Below the pieces are notes generated by a model, which ran no database searches, had not been told where the DNA came from, and worked only from the letters and a program-made list of their open reading frames with translations. 33,513 nucleotides of DNA from Gammaproteobacteria bacterium (lineage in GTDB: Bacteria > Pseudomonadota > Gammaproteobacteria > Pseudomonadales > Azotimanducaceae), in NCBI GenBank assembly GCA_003248125.1, contig QJXZ01000169.1:1-33513 (forward strand), given 5' to 3'. Positions 1 to 7,283 of the stretch are shown here, in pieces; positions within the stretch are counted from its first letter, which is position 1, and each line of letters opens with the position of its first letter. The position numbers were made by a program, and so were the translations under genes.

Positions 1-401
1 CCGTCGATACTCCACTGCGGCTGGAAATGCAGCTTGAAGTCGTCGAGTCGCGGCGGCTCGGGGCGCAGTTGCACAATGTCCGAGCCGGCGCGTGGGCGGA
101 CCGAATCGCGCATCGCACGGGCGGTGGCTAGATTCGCCGCACTGAGCAATCGCGCACGTAGTGCCGATACGTCGCTGGTTTCGAGCCTGACGACCGGCAG
201 CATGGTTCGGCTCGAATCGATCGGAGGCGCCGTGTTGCAGAGCAGCAGCACGTCGAATTCGGTGTCTTCGTCACTGAGCAAGTGCGGCACGTCCGCGACA
301 TCGATGCGTCGCCAGGTCGCAACCACGTGATTGAGCAGGTCCACCGGCACGACTGTGTCGGCGACACACGCGAAGGCGACCTTGAGCGCGAGGGGTTTCA
401 T
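1..401 (-). CDS. EAL-domain protein, N-terminal part (cut by window edge)
   Basis: The frame opens at an ATG (401-399) and runs off the left edge after 133 codons without a stop. The first ~115 residues match no family I know and lack a signal peptide. The last visible residues, LHFQPQWSIDG preceded by DDFK, look like the first strand of an EAL cyclic-di-GMP phosphodiesterase domain, which typically begins L-x-[YF]-Q-P-x-x-x-x-x-x-G. The EAL motif itself lies outside the window, so catalytic competence cannot be judged. The gene starts 34 nt after the lhr stop on the same strand and may be co-transcribed. AGGGGG abuts the ATG and AGGTGG lies further upstream, so the ribosome-binding site is not ideal. 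That this is a real gene is fairly sure; the EAL call rests on a short match. Confidence 0.6.
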   Translation of the reverse strand, partial: MKPLALKVAFACVADTVVPVDLLNHVVATWRRIDVADVPHLLSDEDTEFDVLLLCNTAPPIDSSRTMLPVVRLETSDVSALRARLLSAANLATARAMRDSVRPRAGSDIVQLRPEPPRLDDFKLHFQPQWSID

Positions 402-435
402 CCCCCTAAGGTATCCACCTACCGTGCAAATTCTT

Positions 436-3400
436 TTAACGGCGTCCCAATGACAGCGTGAGCTCGATTGCGCGGTGATCGCGGTGCAGCTCGAACCGCT
501 CGGCGAGCGCCGCGAGTCGTGCGCTGGTGGCGGCGGCCGCGCCATCGATCGTGTCGAGGGCGATACGGCGCTCACGCTCGAGCAGATGTGTGAGGAGTGC
601 GGTCGCCGCTTGCCAGCCGGCCGCATCCACATTCGGCGCGAACGTGAGGCGCCTGCCATTGTTCTCGGCGACCAGCACGAGATCGTGACCGACAAATGCC
701 AAGTAGTTACCAGCTCGTCGTTGCGGCAAGTGCAGCTGCGGCCAATCGATGCCGAGCCCGCAGGGCGCGACGGGATCGTGCGCACTCACCCACCAGGCGG
801 TGGCCGGGCCATCGCGTTCGAGGCGGCGCAGGGCACGCGGTAGTGCGAACTGCGGCCCCGACAGCTCGGTAAAAAAGATGCCCACCGTCACCTCGCCGGC
901 GAGTTCCAACAAGCGCAGCGCCTTGAACAGTGCGGCCCAACGAAATTCGCCACCCTCGCGATTGGCGATCTCGCGGCTGACGATGCCATAGCGGTCGAGC
1001 AACATGCGCGCGCGAACCTTGGCGTCCTCCAAGACCGTGAGCGCGTCCGGGTCGCCGCTCGGTGACGCGTTGACGAACCAGTTGCCGGCAAACGACGCCA
1101 TGTTCGCTCGCGCCCTGCGCCGCGACGTGGCGGCCAGACGCGCGGGTGTGACGACCACCTCGAACTTCCGCGCCAGTCCCTGCCGCAGCGGTACTACCGA
1201 ATCGGCACTGATCGATCCCTGCCACACCGCGCTCCAGAACGTGCCGTTGAACTGCCTGAGATCCGTGCCGCTCAAGTCCGCCAGCGCAAGATAGGAATAG
1301 CGGGCCCGCGGGTCCCGGAACGCGCCGCTGAGCCCATCGTCTGGACGCGATGGTGCGAACAGTTCGGCCTCCTCGGCGGCGCAGATGCGGAGCATGCCTT
1401 GGCCGGCACCGAGCCAGACGAAACCATCGCGCAATGCGGCATCGAAATGATGATCCTGAAATTCGACGTGCCGGGCCGCGAGTACGTCGTCGAGCCAAAT
1501 CGCGCACGGTGCCGCGAAGCCGCGCAGCCGCTCGAAGCTGTCGGCGATCGCGGCGGATTCGCTGGGCGCGCCGAGCGCGTGCCAAGCGGCGAGGAACGCG
1601 GGTAGCTGAGTGACCGGCCGGGGTTCCACCGTGGCACGGCGCGCCGCCCGCTGCAGGCGCAGCAGAATTTCGAGGTTCTCAGCATCGCAATACTGCGTCG
1701 CGGGGTCGTCGCGGAGCAGAGGCCCGACGACCAACGCGCCGTCGTCGAGCAAGAGGTCCAGCACCGACTCGTCGATCGCGGGCGGCAACAGCGCGCGCAG
1801 TTCAGCCGCCGTGCGCGGGCCATAGAAGCTCAGGATTTCGCGTGCCAGGTCGGCCGCGTCGCGGCCGTCGGCAACATGGGGCAGGTCGTCGCGTTCGGCG
1901 CCGAACAGCCGCGCGGCTACGTGCCGGGCGTTCTCGTGATGGCAGGCCCAACGGCGATCGCCCGCGGCGAGCCAGATGGGTTCGATGCCGTGATCGTCGA
2001 GTGCATGCCATTCTGCAGCCGCGATCAAGACGCGTTCCTTCAGCCATTCCGCCACGTCCGTGGCGTCGAGCATTTCGTAACCGGGCGCACGGCGTTGGCG
2101 CTTGGATTCGAAGGCTTCGGCAATGGTGTGATCAATGCGCGGCCGCAGACTCTCGTCGTATACAGCGGCGCGGATGAGATCGTCGGACAAAGCGCTCGGG
2201 CCGCTCACTTGCGGGCTGTCGTCCGCATACATGTAGGTGCTCGAGATCTGGCCCCACGCGATGCCGGATGCAAACGGGCTCGGATTTGACGTGTGTGATC
2301 GGCCGACCTCGATTTCACCGCTGCGCAGCTCGTCGAGGCAGCGGCGCAACGCTGGAATGTCGAACTCGTCTTCCAGGCAAGTACGCCAGGTTTCGAGCAG
2401 TATCGGAAAATCCTCGAATCGACTCACCGTGCTCATCAACTTCTTGGCGTTCATGCGCGACAGCCACAAGGGTAGGCGCTGGTTGAACCGCGAACGTGTC
2501 AACAGCAACGCGCGCCCCGCGCACTCGCGGAAGCGCGCGCCAAAGAAGCCGGACGATTCGAGCGCGTTGCGAAGATGGCCGTCGATGGCCGCGGGCAGCA
2601 ACCGATCGAGGATCGACACGATGTCGAGCGGCGCCTCGGTCTGTACCACGATGGCGTCGTCGGTCGCGTGAATTTCGCATGGCATGGACGATTGGTCGTC
2701 GATCGCCGCGCCGATCGCGAGCGCGAGCGGCCGGTTGACGCGGCCTCCCCAATGCGCGTGCAGCACTGTTTGATGCTCGAGCTGGCTCCCTTTGTACCCG
2801 CCCGGTGCCGCGTCGATCTGCTCCACGAGCAAATGATGCGCGTGCGGCAGTGGTGCATGGGTATGCTCGCGCTGTTGCGTCAAGTAGGCGACCAGTTCCG
2901 TTGCCGCGGTTGGCTCGAAGTGATGTCGTTCGGCGAGCCGGACTGCGAGCCCCTCCGAGTCGCTGCGTGCCAGGAACGACTCGGCCTCCTCGAGGAACGC
3001 GCCGATTCGATTCGAGTAATGGAAGCTGCGGTTGGCCGACTCCGAGCGCCAGAACGGCGGCGAGCTACCGCTCACGCGCGCCGACGTGACGAGCACGTCG
3101 TTGTGCGTGATGCGCTGGATCTGCCACTGCTGGCTACCGAACGAGAACAGCTGACCGATTGTCGCTTCCCAGACGAACTCTTCGTCGAGCTCACCGATCT
3201 TGCTACCCGTATCCGCGTGACGGAGCTGGAAGTAGCCGCGATCGGGAATCGTGCCGCCGGATGCATAGAACGCGAGCGCCGCTCCCTTGTTGGCATGGAT
3301 CGAGTCGCCGATCCGGTCGAATGCAATGCGCGGCTTCAAATCGCGCACGCGAGTGCCGGCGTAGCGCCCCGCCAGCATCTCGATGACCAGGTCGAACGAC

Positions 3401-4746
3401 TCTCTCGACAAGCGTCGGAACGGATGGCTGCGCCGCAGCATGTCGTATAGGTCGCCGGTGTGCCAGGTCTCGCTGGTCGTGAAGGCGATCACGAGTTGCG
3501 CGAGTACATCGAGCGGCGCATTCATCGGCTGAGTCGGCTCGATGTCGCGTTCGTCGATGGCACATGCAAGTGCAGCTGCTTCGACGAAGTCCTTGGCATG
3601 GGTCGGATACAGCACACCGCGGCTCACCTCGCCGACCCGATGGCCGGCCCGGCCGATGCGCTGCAGCGTCGATGCAATGGTAGGCGGCGACTGCACGAGC
3701 ACTACTTCGTCGAGATGGCCGATATCGATTCCCATCTCCAGGCTATTGGTGGCGACGATGGCGCGCATCTCGCCGCGCTTCAGCCGCGCTTCCACCTCAG
3801 TGCGAATGTCGCGGGCGAGCGACCCGTGATGCGCATATGCGAGCGGCTCGGTGGCCTCGTCGTTGATGTTGAGGGTGATCTTTTCGGCGAGGCGGCGACT
3901 GTTGGTGAAGAACAGCGTCGATCGATTGTGGGCGATGTGGCTACGGAAGGCATCGGCAAGCGGTAGCCAGACCGGTTCGCCTGCATCGGTGCGCTCGCGT
4001 ACGTCGGCCGGAAATCGAACGATGAAGTGGATTCGTTTCGCAGCGGGGCTGTCGACGATCTCGATTGCTCGCGGCTCGTCGTCGTCGCGGCCCGCAACGA
4101 ATTCGGCGACCGCACCGAGGGGCCGCACGGTGGCGGAGAGCGCAACGCGTTGAAACTCGCCACTGATTTGTGCAAGCCGCTCGAGTGCCGCAGCGAGCAC
4201 GACGCCGCGGCGGTTGTCGACCACCGAGTGAATTTCGTCGATCACGACGGTGGCGACATGCGCGAGCGCCTGCCGCCCGCGCTGTGTCGTGAGCATGAGC
4301 AGCAGGCTTTCTGGTGTGGTGACGAGTATTTCCGGCGGACGTCGCAGCAAGCGCTGGCGCTCGTCGCTCGGCGTGTCTCCCGACCGCGTTGCGACACGGA
4401 CCGCGGGATAGACGTCACCGCGCATGGTAAATGCGCCATGCAACGCAGTGAGAGGTTCGATGAGATTGCGTCGAATGTCGTTATTGAGTGCTTTCAGTGG
4501 CGAGACGTAGAGAACACGCGTTGCCCCAGTTTCGAGTTTGCCGGTTGCAAAGTCGTCGAGTGCGGTGAGAAAAGCGGTGAGTGTCTTACCGCTGCCTGTT
4601 GGGGCCGTGATCAATGCATGGCGGCGCGCACGAATGACTGGCCAACTGCGACGTTGTACATCTGTTGGCGCCGAGTAGGTGGACTCGAACCACTCACGCA
4701 CTCCGGGGTGAAAGTCCGCTAGGACCGCACTGCCAACGTTCGCCAC
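436..4746 (-). CDS. lhr: Lhr-type large ATP-dependent helicase
   Basis: A superfamily 2 3'-to-5' DNA/RNA helicase of the Lhr family, linked to DNA repair. Visible motifs are a Q-motif-like TDVQ near residue 30, Walker A TAPTGSGKT (K54), DEIH (170-173), SAT (204-206), HHGSL (306-310) and QRIGRAGHR (362-370). At 1436 residues it has the long form: helicase core, winged helix and beta-barrel, then a large Lhr C-terminal domain. E. coli Lhr is about 1.5 thousand residues. The start is a GTG at 4746; the Lhr-like N-terminus FHPGVREWFE begins at residue 12, so little could be missing. It diverges from the CoA-transferase gene across only 46 nt, and the EAL gene follows closely downstream. No disruption is seen. 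Confidence 0.95.
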   Translation of the reverse strand: MANVGSAVLADFHPGVREWFESTYSAPTDVQRRSWPVIRARRHALITAPTGSGKTLTAFLTALDDFATGKLETGATRVLYVSPLKALNNDIRRNLIEPLTALHGAFTMRGDVYPAVRVATRSGDTPSDERQRLLRRPPEILVTTPESLLLMLTTQRGRQALAHVATVVIDEIHSVVDNRRGVVLAAALERLAQISGEFQRVALSATVRPLGAVAEFVAGRDDDEPRAIEIVDSPAAKRIHFIVRFPADVRERTDAGEPVWLPLADAFRSHIAHNRSTLFFTNSRRLAEKITLNINDEATEPLAYAHHGSLARDIRTEVEARLKRGEMRAIVATNSLEMGIDIGHLDEVVLVQSPPTIASTLQRIGRAGHRVGEVSRGVLYPTHAKDFVEAAALACAIDERDIEPTQPMNAPLDVLAQLVIAFTTSETWHTGDLYDMLRRSHPFRRLSRESFDLVIEMLAGRYAGTRVRDLKPRIAFDRIGDSIHANKGAALAFYASGGTIPDRGYFQLRHADTGSKIGELDEEFVWEATIGQLFSFGSQQWQIQRITHNDVLVTSARVSGSSPPFWRSESANRSFHYSNRIGAFLEEAESFLARSDSEGLAVRLAERHHFEPTAATELVAYLTQQREHTHAPLPHAHHLLVEQIDAAPGGYKGSQLEHQTVLHAHWGGRVNRPLALAIGAAIDDQSSMPCEIHATDDAIVVQTEAPLDIVSILDRLLPAAIDGHLRNALESSGFFGARFRECAGRALLLTRSRFNQRLPLWLSRMNAKKLMSTVSRFEDFPILLETWRTCLEDEFDIPALRRCLDELRSGEIEVGRSHTSNPSPFASGIAWGQISSTYMYADDSPQVSGPSALSDDLIRAAVYDESLRPRIDHTIAEAFESKRQRRAPGYEMLDATDVAEWLKERVLIAAAEWHALDDHGIEPIWLAAGDRRWACHHENARHVAARLFGAERDDLPHVADGRDAADLAREILSFYGPRTAAELRALLPPAIDESVLDLLLDDGALVVGPLLRDDPATQYCDAENLEILLRLQRAARRATVEPRPVTQLPAFLAAWHALGAPSESAAIADSFERLRGFAAPCAIWLDDVLAARHVEFQDHHFDAALRDGFVWLGAGQGMLRICAAEEAELFAPSRPDDGLSGAFRDPRARYSYLALADLSGTDLRQFNGTFWSAVWQGSISADSVVPLRQGLARKFEVVVTPARLAATSRRRARANMASFAGNWFVNASPSGDPDALTVLEDAKVRARMLLDRYGIVSREIANREGGEFRWAALFKALRLLELAGEVTVGIFFTELSGPQFALPRALRRLERDGPATAWWVSAHDPVAPCGLGIDWPQLHLPQRRAGNYLAFVGHDLVLVAENNGRRLTFAPNVDAAGWQAATALLTHLLERERRIALDTIDGAAAATSARLAALAERFELHRDHRAIELTLSLGRR

Positions 4747-4792
4747 GACAGGCTTCGATTACACTGGGCGGCCGAGTATACCGAGATCGACG

Positions 4793-6037
4793 ATGCGGGA
4801 ATTTGCCGCGACCGATTGGCCCAGGCTGCTGCGGCCCGGAATGCGCGTGTTCGTCACTGGTAGCGGCAACGAGCCGGCCATGCTCGTCGATGCCCTGAAG
4901 GGGGCACCTGAATGTGCCGCCGGCGTGACGTTCGTGCAGTTCCCGCTCGCTGGTGTCAATCAGACCGATTTCTCGGCGTTGCATCCCGATGCGAGCATGG
5001 AAACGTTCTTCGCTACTCCCGCCCTTCGGCAGGGTTTGGCTTCGGGGCGCGTGCGGTTCGTGCCGATGCAGATGCGGGCGATCTACGATCACCTCGCGCG
5101 TACGTCGTTCGATCTGGTGCTCACCCAAGCGGCGTACGATCGAGATGGGGTGCTGCGTATGGGCCCCAACGTCGACTTCGTGGGTGCCGCAATGACGCGC
5201 GCGCGTGCGCTCGTGGTCGAGATCAACGATGCGTTTTTGGCGCCCCGCGGCGCACCACAGCTGCCCGTCGAGCGCATCGAGCATGCCGTTCGCTCGTCGC
5301 GTCCGTTCGCACCGTACGAAACGGCCGTGGTGGACGGCGTTGCGCGTGCGATCGCGCGGCGAGTGGCCGATCTCGTTACCGATGGCGATTGCGTTCAGAC
5401 CGGCATCGGTGCCATTCCGGCGGCGATCTTGGGTGCACTTGCCGAAAAGAACGACCTCGGCATGCATTCCGGATTGATCGACGATGCGGGCATGCGGCTC
5501 ATCGAACGCGGCGTCATGACGTCGGCGCGCAAGCCGGTCGATACCGGCATGCACGTGGCAGGCAGCGTGATCGGCAGCCGCGCCTTGCTGGATACGCTCG
5601 CCGATCGATCGGACGTGGCCCTGCGCGGCGCGAACTATACGCACGAGGTGAGTGTGATCCGCCAGATTCCCAATTTCGTGTCGATCAATTCGGCGGTCGA
5701 GGTCGACCTCCACGGCCAGGTGAATGCGGAGTTTGCAGGCGGCAGGCAGATCTCCGGCACGGGCGGCTCGGTAGACTTCATGCGGGCGGCGAAGGTGTCA
5801 CGGGGCGGCCGTTCCATTGTCGCGATGGCGGCCACTGCCCGTGGCGGCGCGGTTTCGCGGGTCGTGACCAGGGTCGAGCTGGCAACGGCGTTGCGTACGG
5901 ACGTCGACACGGTGGTCACCGAGCATGGCGTGGCCGAGCTACGTGATCTCGACGTTGAGGCCCGTGCGCAAGCCCTGATCGACATCGCGGATCCGGCGTT
6001 CCGCGATGCTCTGCGCGCCGGTTGGCGGGCCCGATAG
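4793..6037 (+). CDS. Acetyl-CoA hydrolase / CoA-transferase family protein
   Basis: A 414-residue member of the acetyl-CoA hydrolase/transferase family that includes 4-hydroxybutyrate and butyrate CoA-transferases, which move CoA between acyl-CoA and carboxylic acids. Family motifs present are GIGAIPAAIL (204-213), INSAVEVDLHGQVNAE (298-313), SGTGGSVDF (321-329) and TEHGVAELR (376-384). At the position where 4-hydroxybutyrate CoA-transferases carry HSE, whose Glu forms the covalent CoA thioester, this protein has HSG (225-227). It may therefore be a non-canonical hydrolase or a divergent subfamily. The ATG at 4793 has only a weak purine-rich stretch upstream. The gene stands alone and diverges from lhr. 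Family assignment is secure; substrate is unknown. Confidence 0.85.
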   Translation: MREFAATDWPRLLRPGMRVFVTGSGNEPAMLVDALKGAPECAAGVTFVQFPLAGVNQTDFSALHPDASMETFFATPALRQGLASGRVRFVPMQMRAIYDHLARTSFDLVLTQAAYDRDGVLRMGPNVDFVGAAMTRARALVVEINDAFLAPRGAPQLPVERIEHAVRSSRPFAPYETAVVDGVARAIARRVADLVTDGDCVQTGIGAIPAAILGALAEKNDLGMHSGLIDDAGMRLIERGVMTSARKPVDTGMHVAGSVIGSRALLDTLADRSDVALRGANYTHEVSVIRQIPNFVSINSAVEVDLHGQVNAEFAGGRQISGTGGSVDFMRAAKVSRGGRSIVAMAATARGGAVSRVVTRVELATALRTDVDTVVTEHGVAELRDLDVEARAQALIDIADPAFRDALRAGWRAR

Positions 6038-6190
6038 CACGACCTACGTCACACTCGGGGGTCGTCGCACACGGGCCACCGACGCCAGCTGGCACGGGAT
6101 TCGCAACCTCCTCGGCGACGCGATTGCGCAATGGTGATTCGGCAAGGAACGCTGACCCATTGCGTCGCAAAACGACGAAGGAGGCCGGTA

Positions 6191-6439
6191 ATGGACTACG
6201 TAGGTTTGGATCCCACGGTCGGGCTCGAATGCACGGCCTGCCGGCACATCGTGCGGCTACCGTACAGCGAGCTTTTGGACAAGGTGCTCGACGAGGTGCC
6301 CATGTGCTGCGACGGCTGCGGTCGCCCCATCCAGCACGACTGGACGACCGTCAACATCGTGCAGAACATCATTCGCCGACGTATGCGTGAGGCTCACCGC
6401 GCCGAGCATGCGCGCTTCGTACCGAGCGTGGTGCGCTGA
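6191..6439 (+). CDS. Small zinc-ribbon-like protein
   Basis: An 82-residue cytoplasmic protein. Two cysteine pairs, CTAC near residue 14 and CDGC near residue 39 (in MCCDGCGRP), are spaced like a zinc ribbon, so it probably binds one Zn. A basic helix with the run RRRMRE follows. The start is the ATG at 6191 because a full AAGGAGG lies at 6178-6184, six bases upstream. A longer frame from 6131 has no such signal and begins with unlikely residues. The gene is about 150 bp past the CoA-transferase gene and probably has its own promoter. No function can be assigned; a regulatory or nucleic-acid-binding role is a guess from the fold only. Confidence 0.75.
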   Translation: MDYVGLDPTVGLECTACRHIVRLPYSELLDKVLDEVPMCCDGCGRPIQHDWTTVNIVQNIIRRRMREAHRAEHARFVPSVVR

Positions 6440-6442
6440 GAA

Positions 6443-6461
6443 ATCGGTGACAGTTACCGAT
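6443..6461. repeat. Short hairpin with GACAGTTACC core
   Basis: ATCGGT and ACCGAT pair as a six-base stem around a seven-base loop, GACAGTT. The element begins four bases after the stop of the zinc-ribbon gene. Its core, GGTGACAGTTACC, is nearly repeated 60 bases downstream as GGGGACAGTTTACC, which suggests an intergenic repeat family rather than a simple terminator. Confidence 0.5.
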
Positions 6462-6493
6462 GCCGTGACCGCCCTGCCGAGATTCGCGATGTC

Positions 6494-6532
6494 GCGAGGG
6501 GAAAGAGGGGACAGTTTACCTATTTCCCTCGC
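6494..6532. repeat. Hairpin repeat with GGGGACAGTTTACC core
   Basis: GCGAGGGGAAA (6494-6504) and TTTCCCTCGC (6523-6532) pair over about ten bases with one bulge. The 18-base loop contains most of the core GGGGACAGTTTACC (6507-6520). It lies between the convergent zinc-ribbon and membrane-protein genes, so it could also end transcription from either side. The partner hairpin is at 6443-6461 in the same orientation. Confidence 0.5.
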
Positions 6533-6583
6533 TGCCGCTGGAGGCGGAAATCCAGGACCCGCTTGGAAAGCTCTCCCCGTTCT

Positions 6584-7147
6584 TCACGGCATCGTCTCGC
6601 CGAGGAAGCGCTTCAACCAATGGGTGGAATTCACCAGCCAGTGCGGGCTCGCGGTGCCGGTGCCCGCGAGGGCAATGGCGGGATGTGATCTGACCGCCTG
6701 GTTCAGAATCGGCTCTTGGCGCGAATCGAGATCGACGAAGAACACGTGCCGCCCCGCGGCCAGCTCCCGTTCGAACCGCTCGAAGTGGGCGTTCGGCTTC
6801 TGAATGCCCCACAACCCCGCTTCCCAGATCAGGAAGCCGAGCACGATCAGCGCGAGGAACACGACGGGTAGCCAACCGGCTTGCGTTTGCGTTCCACCCA
6901 AGGCGTAGGCAATGCCGACCACGAGCAATGCGCCGATGCCGCCGGCGAGCAAGCCCCACCAACCGGCGCGCACCATGTCCTTCTTCATGAGCGCGGCCAC
7001 CTCGTGCAAGTTGCGATGGCGACCGACCGCCGTTTCGTCGAGGCTCAGCACATGGATCTGTTCTTTGTGGATGCCCTTGTCTTCGAGTTCCACCTCGAAG
7101 CGTTCCAAATCGTTCAAATCGTCGCTGGTGAAGAAGTGTCGCTGCAT
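6584..7147 (-). CDS. Two-helix inner-membrane protein of unknown function
   Basis: A 187-residue protein with a soluble N-terminal part (beginning MQRHFFTSDDLNDLERF), two hydrophobic segments near residues 65-110 (GWWGLLAGGIGALLVVGIAY and VVFLALIVLGFLIWEAG) and a soluble C-terminal part. It resembles small proteobacterial membrane proteins sometimes labelled NAD/FAD-utilizing enzyme; I do not trust that functional label. I chose the ATG at 7147 because the similarity begins there and GAGG lies eight bases upstream. A TTG at 7213 would add 22 residues. It lies 136 bp downstream of the oligopeptidase gene on the same strand and may be the last gene of that run. It converges on the zinc-ribbon gene. 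Confidence 0.7.
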   Translation of the reverse strand: MQRHFFTSDDLNDLERFEVELEDKGIHKEQIHVLSLDETAVGRHRNLHEVAALMKKDMVRAGWWGLLAGGIGALLVVGIAYALGGTQTQAGWLPVVFLALIVLGFLIWEAGLWGIQKPNAHFERFERELAAGRHVFFVDLDSRQEPILNQAVRSHPAIALAGTGTASPHWLVNSTHWLKRFLGETMP

Positions 7148-7283
7148 CGGCAATGCCTCGCTCGCGAAATTCGCTACCTCTGCATTCTCGACCGCGTCTG
7201 CGAGACGCGGCAACGTGCGCGTACGAACGTTCTGGTCTAAGCGCGCAACTGCTAATCACACCGCGGCAAGTCTGCGCCGCCCG

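Noticed and set aside
2575-3450. Long open frame opposite lhr.
   Set aside because: GC-rich coding DNA often leaves the complementary frames open; the lhr frame has all helicase motifs and this one has no recognisable domain.
4681-4691. The minus strand reads GGTTCGAGTCC, like a tRNA T-arm.
   Set aside because: It lies inside the lhr frame coding for REWFES, and no cloverleaf can be built around it.
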